From the NCBI GenBank assembly GCA_049318625.1, contig JBMOGA010000072.1, positions 1 through 17,255 of the forward strand: a stretch of 17,255 nucleotides of DNA, in the 5' to 3' direction. The translations under genes were made by a program, and so were the position numbers. Under the pieces are notes generated by a model. The model made no database searches. It saw nothing but the letters and a program-made list of their open reading frames with translations, and had not been told where the DNA came from. This document shows, piece after piece, positions 8,451 to 15,577 of the stretch. Numbering within the stretch: the stretch's first letter is position 1; every line of letters begins with the position of its first letter. This DNA comes from JBMOGA01 sp049318625. Its GTDB lineage: Bacteria > Pseudomonadota > Alphaproteobacteria > Rhizobiales > Hyphomicrobiaceae.

Positions 8451-9503
8451 ATGACCGACCGCCTGGTGTCGTCGGCCAAGCGCGAGCAGGACGCGCTCGA
8501 AGCCTCGATCCGTCCGCAGAGCCTCGGCGACTTCATCGGCCAGGAGCAGGCGCGCGCCAATCTCAAGGTGTTCATCCAGGCCGCCCGTGCGCGCGGCGAT
8601 GCGCTCGACCACGTGCTGTTCGCCGGGCCGCCGGGGCTCGGCAAGACCACCCTCGCCCAGATCATGGCGCGCGAGCTCGGCGTCGGGTTCCGCGCGACCT
8701 CGGGCCCCGTCATCTCGAAGGCCGGGGACCTCGCCGCCCTGCTCACCAACCTCGAGGACCGCGACGTCCTGTTCATCGACGAGATCCACCGGCTCAATCC
8801 GGCCGTGGAGGAGATCCTCTACCCGGCCATGGAGGATTTCCAGCTCGACCTCATCATAGGCGAGGGTCCGGCGGCGCGCTCGGTCCGCATCGATCTCGCC
8901 AAGTTCACGCTGGTCGGCGCAACGACGCGGTCGGGGCTGCTGACGACGCCGTTGCGCGACCGGTTCGGCATACCGATCCGGCTCAACTTCTACACGACGG
9001 AAGAGCTGGAGCGCGTGGTTCAGCGCGGCGCCGGCGTGCTCAAGGTGGCGATGAGCCCCGATGGCGCCCGCGAGATCGCGCGGCGGTCGCGGGGGACGCC
9101 GCGGATCGCCGGGCGTCTGCTGCGCCGGGTGCGGGACTTCGCGCTGGTGGCGGGGGCGGCGGTGGTGTCGCGCGAGGTCGCCGATCAGGCGCTGCTGCAG
9201 CTCGAGGTCGACGACGAGGGGCTCGACGCGCTCGATCACCGCTACCTGCGCTGCATCGCGGTCAACTACGAGGGCGGCCCGGTCGGTATCGAGACGATGT
9301 CGGCGGCCCTGTCGGAGCCGCGCGACGCGCTCGAAGAGATCGTCGAGCCCTACCTGCTGCAGCAGGGGTTCATCAGTCGCACGCCGCGCGGGCGGATGCT
9401 CACCGTCAAGGCTTGGCGCCACCTCGGCCTGTCGGGGCCGCCGCGCTCGGGCGCGCCCCAACTCGGCCTGTTCGAAGTCGGGACCGAAACGCCCGACGAG
9501 TAG
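8451..9503 (+). CDS. ruvB: Holliday junction branch migration ATPase RuvB
   Basis: A 350-residue RuvB of standard length. RuvB is the hexameric AAA+ motor that, loaded by RuvA, drives branch migration of Holliday junctions for RuvC resolution in recombinational repair. The N-terminus RPQSLGDFIGQEQARANL is typical. Walker A GPPGLGKT is at 59-66, Walker B DEIH at 110-113, the arginine-containing TTRSGLL motif near 160, and the sensor/box LRDRFGIP near 171-178. The C-terminal winged helix ends with TPRGRMLT and the usual Leu-rich tail. ATG at 8451 is preceded by GGAGG with good spacing. In many bacteria ruvB follows ruvC-ruvA, but here the upstream neighbour is the TIGR02186 gene and the downstream one is msrA, so ruvA and ruvC must lie elsewhere. 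Confidence 0.97.
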   Translation: MTDRLVSSAKREQDALEASIRPQSLGDFIGQEQARANLKVFIQAARARGDALDHVLFAGPPGLGKTTLAQIMARELGVGFRATSGPVISKAGDLAALLTNLEDRDVLFIDEIHRLNPAVEEILYPAMEDFQLDLIIGEGPAARSVRIDLAKFTLVGATTRSGLLTTPLRDRFGIPIRLNFYTTEELERVVQRGAGVLKVAMSPDGAREIARRSRGTPRIAGRLLRRVRDFALVAGAAVVSREVADQALLQLEVDDEGLDALDHRYLRCIAVNYEGGPVGIETMSAALSEPRDALEEIVEPYLLQQGFISRTPRGRMLTVKAWRHLGLSGPPRSGAPQLGLFEVGTETPDE

Positions 9504-9504
9504 G

Positions 9505-10170
9505 CTAAGCCGGCTTCACGCCCGTCACGAGGCCGGTCGGGCACGACAGGCCGGTGCCGCCGAGCCCGCAGTAGCCGTGCGGCACCTTGGCCAGATACTG
9601 CTGATGGTCGGCCTCGGCGAAGTAGAACTCGGTGGCGTCGACGATCTCGGTGGTGATCGCGCCGTAGCCATTGGCGCTGAGCACCGTCTGATAGGCGGCG
9701 CGCGAGGCTTCGGCGGCGGCGCGCTCGTCGGCGGTGCGGACGTAGATGCCGGAACGGTACTGCGTGCCGACGTCGTTGCCCTGGCGCATGCCCTGGGTCG
9801 GGTCGTGGCTCTCCCAGAACGTCTTCAGCAGGCGCTCGTAGCCGATCTTGCGGGGATCGTAGGCGATCAGCACCACCTCGTTGTGGCCGGTGCGGCCCGA
9901 GCAGACCTCCTCGTAGGTGGGATTGGGCGTGTATCCGCCGGAATAACCGACCGCGGTGATCCAGATGCCGTCGCCGAGTTCCCAGTACTTGCGCTCGGCG
10001 CCCCAGAAGCAGCCCATGCCGACCACCGCCGTCTCGATGCCGGCGGGATAGGGCCCCTGGAGCGGGCGGCTGAACAGGAAGTGCTCGGCGGCCGTGCGGA
10101 TGGGCGCCGGCCGGCCCGGCAGGGCGGCGGCGCGGCTCGGCATCTCGGTCTTCTTGCGAAACAGCTGCAT
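9505..10170 (-). CDS. msrA: Peptide-methionine (S)-S-oxide reductase MsrA
   Basis: A 221-residue MsrA, which reduces methionine S-sulfoxide in proteins and free methionine using thioredoxin as electron donor. The catalytic motif GCFWG is present with the nucleophile Cys54, and the family landmarks GYSGGYTPNPTYEEVCSGRTGH and FWESHDPTQGMRQGNDVGTQYRS are intact. Two C-terminal resolving cysteines occur in GYCGLGGTGLSCPTG, as in the E. coli-type enzyme. There is no signal peptide, so it is cytoplasmic. ATG at 10170 has AGGAACG just upstream, and the start matches the family N-terminus. It is convergent with ruvB, the two stop codons being separated by one base, and divergent from the membrane protein gene at 10278, with a shared 107-base promoter region. 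Confidence 0.96.
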   Translation of the reverse strand: MQLFRKKTEMPSRAAALPGRPAPIRTAAEHFLFSRPLQGPYPAGIETAVVGMGCFWGAERKYWELGDGIWITAVGYSGGYTPNPTYEEVCSGRTGHNEVVLIAYDPRKIGYERLLKTFWESHDPTQGMRQGNDVGTQYRSGIYVRTADERAAAEASRAAYQTVLSANGYGAITTEIVDATEFYFAEADHQQYLAKVPHGYCGLGGTGLSCPTGLVTGVKPA

Positions 10171-10277
10171 GATGTCGCGTTCCTGGGTGGAGCTGCAATC
10201 CAACAATGATATAGTTGCCCGACCGGCCCGTGCCACCACCAAGCGAGCCGGAACGACGGGGTTCACGGAGAGGTGAT
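10171..10277. promoter_or_regulatory. Divergent promoter region between msrA and a membrane protein gene
   Basis: This is the only AT-richer patch between the two divergent genes. GATATA at 10208-10213 reads as TATATC on the minus strand, a possible -10 for msrA, and TATAGT at 10210-10215 could be a -10 on the plus strand. Neither has a strong -35 at the right distance (GTGGCA is the best for msrA), so the call rests mainly on position. GGAGAGG at 10268-10274 is a strong ribosome binding site for the gene at 10278. Confidence 0.35.
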
Positions 10278-11141
10278 ATGAGTGGAGCGTCGATCGCCGC
10301 GGCGGCAGCCGCGGATGCGGCCGCAGTGCCGTCCGCCGCACCGGACGCCGTGGCGCCGCCGCCTGCGGAACCCGCGAAGGCCGTGGCGCGGCCGCGCCGG
10401 GTCTACGAATCCGGCGTGCTGCGCAAGACGGCGCTCTCCTTCGCGTTCCTCTATCTGCTGCCGTTCTTCGGTAGCCTGGGGCCGATGGCGCTCCAGCGCG
10501 TCACGCATTCGCCGGTCGACGATCTGATCGGATTCGCGCTGATGGCGCTCGCGTTCACGGCGCTGATGGTGCTGATCGTGTTCGAGCTGTTGGTTTCGAT
10601 CCGCTCGCGCGTCGAGCTCGGCGACCGGGCGATCCGCTTCACCTTGCCAAAACGGGGCGGGCTCGTGCTGGCGTTCTCGTACGGGACGCACGAAATCCCC
10701 TACGACCAGATCGCCCATGCCGAGGTATGGCGCGAAATCTATGGCGGCTCACTCGCGCCGGTGATGCTGAAAGGCGCCCGGCTGGTGACGACGGACGGTC
10801 AGAAGATCACGCTGGGTTTCGTCAGCGAGGCCAACGAGGATGCGGTCATTCCATTCCCGGTGATCGCCGAGGAGATCGCGCAGCGGATCGGCAAGCCGGT
10901 GATCGACCGCGGCAGCCTGCACCGCTCGGTGGGTGCGCGGGGGGCTGCGGAGCCGGTGGAGCCGACGCCCATTTCCGACGCCGAGATCGCCCAGCTGAAC
11001 CGCAGCCACAACCGGGTGATGCTGGGGCTGATCGGCTGTCTGCTCGTTCTGGTTGCGGCCGGGATCGCGCGGGACATCGTGTCCGAGACGGTCGATCATG
11101 GCGAGCGGGCGACCAACGCCGCGCCGAAGAAGAAGGGCTGA
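10278..11141 (+). CDS. Hypothetical membrane protein with three predicted helices
   Basis: I do not recognise this 287-residue protein by family. Residues 1-45 are an alanine/proline-rich disordered N-terminus. Membrane helices are expected at about 51-70 (TALSFAFLYLLPFFGSLGPM), 84-108 (IGFALMALAFTALMVLIVFELL) and 247-265 (VMLGLIGCLLVLVAAGIA). Between the second and third is a soluble domain of about 135 residues with alternating strands (RAIRFTLPKRGG, EIPYDQIAHAEVW, LVTTDGQKITLGF), which resembles the PH-like domains often found in small bacterial membrane proteins; that comparison is structural guesswork. ATG at 10278 has the excellent site GGAGAGGTGAT upstream, which decides the start over an earlier TTG at 10215. 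It faces the convergent small membrane protein, with 13 bases between the stop codons. Confidence 0.8.
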   Translation: MSGASIAAAAAADAAAVPSAAPDAVAPPPAEPAKAVARPRRVYESGVLRKTALSFAFLYLLPFFGSLGPMALQRVTHSPVDDLIGFALMALAFTALMVLIVFELLVSIRSRVELGDRAIRFTLPKRGGLVLAFSYGTHEIPYDQIAHAEVWREIYGGSLAPVMLKGARLVTTDGQKITLGFVSEANEDAVIPFPVIAEEIAQRIGKPVIDRGSLHRSVGARGAAEPVEPTPISDAEIAQLNRSHNRVMLGLIGCLLVLVAAGIARDIVSETVDHGERATNAAPKKKG

Positions 11142-11154
11142 GCGGCCGGCCGGC

Positions 11155-11466
11155 TCAATTGGCGTAGATGTTGATGCGGCGACGGCGGCGGCCGATCACG
11201 GCGAGCGTGACGGCGAGAAACCCGAACGTGAGCCAGGCCGGCACCGCCAGCACGGGTGCGACCAGCCAGTCCCAGACCGCCGGATGGGTGGCACCGACCA
11301 GCGACCGGCGCGCCGAGGCCAGCGCCGTCGGCGCGAGGTCCGACCAGTGCTTGAGCAGCGGTGTGAACAACGCGCCCTCGCCGAGGTAGGCGCGCGACGC
11401 ATCCGTCGCGAACGCGATCATCGCGATCAGGAACAGCAGCATGGCGAGAAATCGCAGTGCCGACAT
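11155..11466 (-). CDS. Small two-helix membrane protein
   Basis: A 103-residue protein with two predicted membrane segments: residues about 5-22 (RFLAMLLFLIAMIAFATD) and about 70-90 (VAPVLAVPAWLTFGFLAVTLAV), followed by a strongly basic RRRRR cytoplasmic end. The middle (GEGALFTPLLKHWSDLAPTALASARR) would be periplasmic. Similar small membrane proteins of unknown function are common in Hyphomicrobiales as I recall. ATG at 11466 is preceded by GGAGGG with a seven-base gap, which supports it over an upstream in-frame start at 11517. It is convergent with the membrane protein gene to its left and divergent from the tRNA to its right. No functional motif is visible. Confidence 0.75.
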   Translation of the reverse strand: MSALRFLAMLLFLIAMIAFATDASRAYLGEGALFTPLLKHWSDLAPTALASARRSLVGATHPAVWDWLVAPVLAVPAWLTFGFLAVTLAVIGRRRRRINIYAN

Positions 11467-11608
11467 GGGAGTGCCCTCCAGCCGGTTTGACGTATCCGCT
11501 GGCGCGGGCGGAGGCAAGACGGGTGCGCGGCGAGGCCCGTCGGCGGGGGCGCCTCAGCGGAGTTTGTACGCGGGCTGCAAACGACACGGGAGGTGCCCGA
11601 ACCGATGC

Positions 11609-11636
11609 TTGCGCATCGCCCGGCCCTGAGTATAGT
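11609..11636 (+). promoter_or_regulatory. tRNA-Ser promoter
   Basis: TTGCGC at 11609-11614 and TATAGT at 11631-11636 are separated by 16 bases and lie 17 bases upstream of the tRNA. The GC-rich bases just after the -10 fit the stringent-type discriminator common in tRNA promoters. The match is good but not experimentally known. Confidence 0.5.
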
Positions 11637-11652
11637 CGCGCGCTTCTGGCAT

Positions 11653-11742
11653 GGAGGGGTGGCCGAGTGGTTGAAGGCGCACGCCTGGAACGCGTGTAGG
11701 CGGGCAACCGTCTCGAGGGTTCGAATCCCTCTCCCTCCGCCA
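11653..11742 (+). tRNA. tRNA-Ser (anticodon GGA)
   Basis: A 90-base class II tRNA with a long variable arm and an encoded CCA end at 11740-11742. The acceptor stem pairs GGAGGGG with the CCC/TCC-rich 3' side, and the D-arm contains GGCCGAGTGGTTGAAGG. The anticodon stem CACGC/GCGTG closes the loop CTGGAAC, giving anticodon GGA at 11687-11689, which reads UCC and UCU. The T-arm contains GGGTTCGAATCCC. The 3' end of tRNA-Ser genes is a frequent target for integrases, and the sequence that follows looks degenerate. Confidence 0.97.
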
Positions 11743-11776
11743 AGCCTGCAGCCTAAGTAGCTGCGATAGATAGAAA

Positions 11777-11796
11777 AAGCTGAGCTTGTGTTTTTT
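11777..11796 (+). terminator. Weak intrinsic terminator candidate after tRNA-Ser
   Basis: A short hairpin AAGC-TGA-GCTT followed shortly by six T residues lies 34 bases after the tRNA. The stem is only four base pairs, extendable imperfectly by flanking A and T runs, so it is a weak candidate that fits mainly by position. Confidence 0.3.
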
Positions 11797-11832
11797 CGGC
11801 CCCAACGGCGGCCCCAACACTCCAGCTGAGCA

Positions 11833-12171
11833 ATGGCCGCGAAAGTCGTTCCTTTCCGCGCGAATCCTCACCCGGACGACTCCTTTGCCGCCGAACTCAA
11901 AGCCGCACCCCGCCGCGCTTGGATGAGCGGCGCCAAGTCCCGGTTCGATGACGAACACATCGCTGGCACGCGCAAGTTGGCCGCGCGGGGTTTGCCGGTA
12001 TCCTTCGAATTGATTGCCGTCGTCCCGGAGGCCATGGAGCCCCGCCGGCTAAGGCCGCTCTGCGCTCCGCGAGATTGCCACCGGCCTCGGCACCGGGCGC
12101 GCCATCCCGCGGCTGCATCGCGCCGACGTGGTCAAACAACGAAAGGGCATCTTCGCCAAGTACGATCATGA
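11833..12171 (+). CDS. Hypothetical protein, possibly a frameshifted remnant
   Basis: A 112-residue open frame beginning 90 bases after the tRNA. The first 65 or so residues (AAKVVPFRANPHPDDSFAAE onward) have a protein-like composition, but from about residue 75 the frame becomes Arg/His/Pro-rich, typical of a wrong frame. At about 12050-12170 a different plus-strand frame instead gives a more natural sequence (REIATGLGTGRAIPRLHR, then ADVVKQRKGIFAKYDHE). This suggests one gene broken by a frameshift near 12050. I do not recognise either part; a recombinase remnant is possible from the tRNA context but unproven. No strong ribosome binding site is seen before the ATG. Confidence 0.3.
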   Translation: MAAKVVPFRANPHPDDSFAAELKAAPRRAWMSGAKSRFDDEHIAGTRKLAARGLPVSFELIAVVPEAMEPRRLRPLCAPRDCHRPRHRARHPAAASRRRGQTTKGHLRQVRS

Positions 12172-12494
12172 GGTGGACCAGTATTGTACCCCGGTTCACC
12201 CGGTGCCCTCGGTGTTCCTACGCTGGCCCAGCGGAGGCGGCCAGAACACGCACTGCGCACGGCCCGCGCGTGACAGACCGAGAGGCGCGCCGCTATCCCC
12301 ATCAGTCCTGACGAGGGCGAACGTTCCGATGTTGTCGGCAATTCATCAGCCAGCGTGCCGACATTCGAGAGTTCGAAGACCGCAAACTCATCCTGATCGA
12401 CGGCGCGGGTCATTCGGGTCACACCTTTGGTGGACTGCTCCGCATACCGCGCCCTCGATTGGCGCGATACCGGCCCGGTTGCGCGATCTGCCGC
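12172..12494. other. Degenerate region without an intact gene
   Basis: No frame here gives a full recognisable protein. A plus-strand frame at about 12350-12455 reads REFEDRKLILIDGAGHSG and looks like a piece of a real protein, but it has no credible start and runs on into the antisense of dedA. With the preceding broken frame this makes about 650 bases of probable gene debris between the tRNA and dedA. Confidence 0.4.
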
Positions 12495-13016
12495 TCAATG
12501 TGTCAACGCGTTGAAGCCATAGTAGGCCGGTACCAGGACCGCCACCGACCACAGAACGGACGACGCGGCGCTTGCCGCAAGGAACAGCGGCCACGGCATA
12601 GACGTCGCTCCCGCCAGCATCGGCACGATCGGCCGCAGCGGACCTGCGAACTTCGAAACTACGACCGCCATGATGCCCCAGTCGGCGATAAAGGCATGAG
12701 CCCTCTTGAGCAGGCCCGGATGCTTCCGCAAGCCCCACAGCCTGCCGATATCGCCGCGCAGGCGATAGCCGATGGCAAGAGAAACGATGTCGCCCGCGAG
12801 CGCACCGAGAGCTCCGGCGACGACAAGTGAAAAAAGCGGCCCGTCGGCAGCCCCCTCCAAGGCTCCGATCGCGATGAAGATCAGGGTCGATGGCACAAAC
12901 ACGGACGCAAAGAGGATCGATTCCGCGAATGCAAAGGCAAATAGCGCAAACTCCAGAAACTTTTCGTTTTCCCGTACCAGAATCAATACACCGCCCCAAT
13001 ACTGATCGAGCGCCAA
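12495..13016 (-). CDS. DedA family membrane protein
   Basis: A 173-residue DedA/SNARE-associated (PF09335) integral inner-membrane protein. Family members affect membrane lipid carrier recycling, envelope integrity and pH homeostasis; some are flippases for undecaprenyl phosphate. Visible landmarks are the early acidic-proline motif ESILFASVFVP at 32-42, GDIVSLAIGYRLRG at 75-88, and the re-entrant loop KFAGPLRPIVPMLAG at 122-136, with several hydrophobic segments (21-39, 43-55, 61-85, 142-167). The start is a TTG at 13016, chosen because AGGGAGGAAG lies directly upstream and no ATG or GTG fits. At 173 residues it is a little short for the family (usually about 190-220). It is the last gene of the minus-strand lysR-terC-dedA set, 135 bases after terC. 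Confidence 0.88.
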   Translation of the reverse strand: MALDQYWGGVLILVRENEKFLEFALFAFAFAESILFASVFVPSTLIFIAIGALEGAADGPLFSLVVAGALGALAGDIVSLAIGYRLRGDIGRLWGLRKHPGLLKRAHAFIADWGIMAVVVSKFAGPLRPIVPMLAGATSMPWPLFLAASAASSVLWSVAVLVPAYYGFNALTH

Positions 13017-13151
13017 ATCTTCCTCCCTTGGATGTTATGAAACTCAAAACTCTTGATAGATGGCGCTGACCAGCCGATGCGGCGGTGGTGGGCGGAAGGA
13101 TTGCGCAGGCAGATCGAGGCTGCCCGCACATCAAGAGAGAAGCACTCCTCG

Positions 13152-14207
13152 TCAGACTTGGTCGACGGCACCTGGCGGCGCGCCGGGACGGGTCTTCATC
13201 AGCGAGAATAGAATGCCCCCGGCAAGCAGAGCGAACGTCACACCCAGGCTCACCTCCGGCGGGATCTTGCCGATGATCTGCTGGAGGAATATTTTAGCCC
13301 CGACATAGACCAGCACAAGAGCGAGCGCGTACTTCAGGTAGTGGAACCGGTGAACCATGGCGGATAGCACGAAGTAGAGCGCGCGCAGCCCCAGGATCGC
13401 GAAGATGTTCGACGTGTAGACTATGAACGGATCCTGGGTGATGGCGAAGATTGCCGGCACCGAGTCAATCGCGAATATGAGATCGGCGAATTCGATCAGT
13501 ACGAGAGCCAGGAACAATGGCGTCGCATGGCGCACCATCCGCCCGCTCTTGGAGTCCGGCTGGCTGACGAAAAAGGCCTGACCGTGCAGTTCGTTCGTCA
13601 CGCGCAAGTGCTTGCGCATCCAGATCAGCAAGGGGTTATTCTCGAGTTGAGGCTTCTGGTCGGCCATCATGATCATCTTGATGCCGGTCAGGACCAGGAA
13701 GGCGGAGAAGAGATAGAGAACCCAGGCGAACTGGTGGACCAGCGCGGCGCCGAGCCCAATCATGATGGCGCGCAGAACGATGACGCCCAGGATCCCGTAA
13801 AACAAAACCCGATGCTGATACTTTGGTGGGACGGCGAAGTATGTGAATATCATCGAGATCACGAACACGTTGTCGAAGGCCAACGTCTGCTCGACGATCC
13901 AGCCGGTCAAGTAAAGCTCCCATGCCGTCCATGCGCGACCCGACGGGGTAGTGGCTTCGGCGATCACCGGATCGAGTGAGTTGGCCGCTCCCGAATAGTA
14001 GAGCCACCAGACGACGGCGGAGAAGGAGAGGCCGAGCGTCATTGCCGTGCCGGCGATTACGACGCTTTCCTTCATGCTCGGCGTATGGGCTTCTCGATGG
14101 AAAATGCCGAGGTCTATGGCAAGCATCGCCAGCACAATGATCAAAAATGAAATCCAGGCCCATGCCGGCATGCCAAACCAGATGCCACCGAGTTGGGTCA
14201 ATAACAT
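13152..14207 (-). CDS. TerC family integral membrane protein (Alx-like)
   Basis: A 351-residue TerC-family protein with about nine hydrophobic segments. The two family hallmarks are present: EQTLAFDNVFVISMIF at 106-121 with Asp112-Asn113, and EFADLIFAIDSVPAIFAIT at 239-257 with acidic residues in the membrane. The ending FSLMKTRPGAPP is on the cytoplasmic side. Members such as Alx and MeeF/MeeY export manganese or other metals, and Alx is linked to alkaline pH; the substrate here is not proven. ATG at 14207 is used; a GTG two codons upstream (14213) has GGAG nine bases before it and may be the real start. It lies 52 bases after the LysR gene and is likely in its transcript. That gap has no room for an Mn riboswitch of the yybP-ykoY type. 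Confidence 0.93.
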   Translation of the reverse strand: MLLTQLGGIWFGMPAWAWISFLIIVLAMLAIDLGIFHREAHTPSMKESVVIAGTAMTLGLSFSAVVWWLYYSGAANSLDPVIAEATTPSGRAWTAWELYLTGWIVEQTLAFDNVFVISMIFTYFAVPPKYQHRVLFYGILGVIVLRAIMIGLGAALVHQFAWVLYLFSAFLVLTGIKMIMMADQKPQLENNPLLIWMRKHLRVTNELHGQAFFVSQPDSKSGRMVRHATPLFLALVLIEFADLIFAIDSVPAIFAITQDPFIVYTSNIFAILGLRALYFVLSAMVHRFHYLKYALALVLVYVGAKIFLQQIIGKIPPEVSLGVTFALLAGGILFSLMKTRPGAPPGAVDQV

Positions 14208-14259
14208 GTCCACGAGATATCGCTCCGTTCTGGCGATGAGTCGGAGGAGAAATGACCGA

Positions 14260-15180
14260 TCATTTCTCGGCGGTGAGATCTTCGAACTGGTGAATGACGG
14301 CGGACTTGAAGAACTCGGCAAGTCTGATGTAGGAGGCCTGGTGTGCGCTGGTCTTGCGCCAGACCATGCCGACAGTGCGGTGAATTGCGCGCCCCCGGAT
14401 CGTCAGCAGTTTGATGTGGGGGTCACCGATTATTTCGCGACGGGCATAGAGCCCCGGCAAGAAGGTGACGCCGAGCCCCATCATGACCATTTCGCGAAGC
14501 GTATCGAGACTCGTGCCTTCGAACTCGTAGCGCAGGGTAGCGCCCAACTCGAGGCAGAGTGATTGGACCGCATCGTGCAGCTGGTGCCCCCTGCCAAGCG
14601 TCAGAACATCCTGACCGACCAGGCTCGCGCGCTCCACGACGCTGAGGCGGGCAAACGGATGGTCGTCGCCAACAGCCAGTAACAGTGGCTCGCGGAAGAG
14701 GAACGTGCTCTCGAAATCCGCCCCCTGCACCGGCAACATTGTAATGATGACATCGAGCGCACCGTCCTCCAGGGCGCCGGGAAGTGCGCTGGGCGGGCTC
14801 TCCCGGATGTACAGTTTGAGATCGGGATGCGACTTGTGCAGTGCCGGCAGCACATGGGGCAGCAGATAGGGGCCGATCGTTGGCGGTAGACCGAGACGGA
14901 GAAGACCCGACAGTTCGCGGCCGCCGCTTATCGCCAACGCCCTGATCTCCGCAAGTTCGACGAGTACCCGGCGGGCGACCTCGACGATCTGCAACCCGAC
15001 CGGCGACATCACCACCCTGCTGCGGCTGCGCTCCACGAGCAGTACGCCGAGCTTGTCTTCGAGAGACTTCAACTGCTCGCTCAGGGTCGGTTGTGTGGTG
15101 TTGCAGCGCTCGGCGGCTCGCCTGAAATGCAACGTGTCTGCGATTGCCACCAGATACTCGAGTTGCCGGATGTTGGGCAT
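14260..15180 (-). CDS. OxyR-like LysR-family transcriptional regulator lacking the peroxidatic cysteine
   Basis: A 306-residue LysR-type regulator whose whole length matches OxyR. The winged helix-turn-helix is at 1-60 (NIRQLEYLVAIADTLHFRRA, then TTQPTLSEQLKSLE), followed by a linker helix and the type 2 periplasmic-binding-like effector domain. The landmarks GTSLDTLREMV and GLGVTFLPGLYA are strongly OxyR-like. The residue at the position of E. coli OxyR Cys199 is Gln200 (CAG, plus-strand 14581-14583), while the Cys208 equivalent is kept as Cys209, in GHQLHDAVQSLC. A disulfide switch is therefore not possible in the usual way. ATG at 15180 is preferred over 15189 because the G-run then has proper spacing and the length matches OxyR. 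It heads the lysR-terC-dedA set and probably controls it. Confidence 0.92.
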   Translation of the reverse strand: MPNIRQLEYLVAIADTLHFRRAAERCNTTQPTLSEQLKSLEDKLGVLLVERSRSRVVMSPVGLQIVEVARRVLVELAEIRALAISGGRELSGLLRLGLPPTIGPYLLPHVLPALHKSHPDLKLYIRESPPSALPGALEDGALDVIITMLPVQGADFESTFLFREPLLLAVGDDHPFARLSVVERASLVGQDVLTLGRGHQLHDAVQSLCLELGATLRYEFEGTSLDTLREMVMMGLGVTFLPGLYARREIIGDPHIKLLTIRGRAIHRTVGMVWRKTSAHQASYIRLAEFFKSAVIHQFEDLTAEK

Positions 15181-15189
15181 CGAAGCCAT

Positions 15190-15577
15190 CCCCCCCTGCG
15201 CATGCCCGCGCTGATCGTCGACCGCCTAGCGCGTGATCGGTGATATGGGCGCCAAGGCGATATCGTCCAGACTGATCGGAAATTCCGATTAAATGCGAGC
15301 CTGTTACCGATTGGCCATCGGCGATCCACCCCTCCATCTCAGACTCGTGCAACCGAGCCGGCGAAACACGATCGGCGAGAGAACAGGAGAGCCCCCTTGA
15401 GCGAGAGGCGAAGTCCGCAAGCGCGGAGCGGCAGGACAGCCGAGCCAATGCTCAGACCACGATCCGAGGCTGCTGCCGCCTGGCACGGATCGGTGAACGG
15501 ACACGCCCAGGCTTTGTCGTGATCAGAGCGGTCGGTCGCTGCAGATCTGAATAGCAGGCAACAGAACGGAGAACCAG
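15190..15577. other. Divergent intergenic region between lysR and the small-protein/carbonic anhydrase unit
   Basis: This region of nearly 390 bases holds no supported gene; open frames in it are Arg/Ser-rich shadows. It carries a 15-bp palindrome at 15275-15289 (a separate entry) and should contain promoters for both directions. I could not choose convincing -10/-35 pairs. ACGGAG at 15565-15570 is the ribosome binding site of the gene at 15578. Confidence 0.6.
15275..15289. promoter_or_regulatory. LysR-type operator candidate (T-N11-A palindrome)
   Basis: ATCGGAAATTCCGAT is a perfect inverted repeat with 7-bp arms around one central base, and its inner form is exactly T-N11-A, the consensus box of LysR-type regulators. 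It lies about 95 bases upstream of the lysR start in the divergent intergenic region, where such regulators usually bind. Binding by the adjacent regulator is inferred from position and form. Confidence 0.5.

Noticed and set aside
6541..8454. A 637-residue plus-strand frame overlapping the PodJ-like gene and the TIGR02186 gene
   Set aside because: It is Arg/Pro/Ala-rich and crosses two recognisable genes in another frame.
9504..9504. Bidirectional terminator between ruvB and msrA
   Set aside because: The stop codons are one base apart and no GC hairpin with a T-run is seen at the junction.
12388..13134. A 248-residue minus-strand frame overlapping dedA
   Set aside because: It is Cys/Arg-rich and out of frame with the DedA motifs; the TTG-started frame has the family residues and a strong ribosome binding site.
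14208..14259. Manganese (yybP-ykoY) riboswitch before terC
   Set aside because: Only 52 bases separate lysR and terC, too little for the element, and no conserved core is visible.
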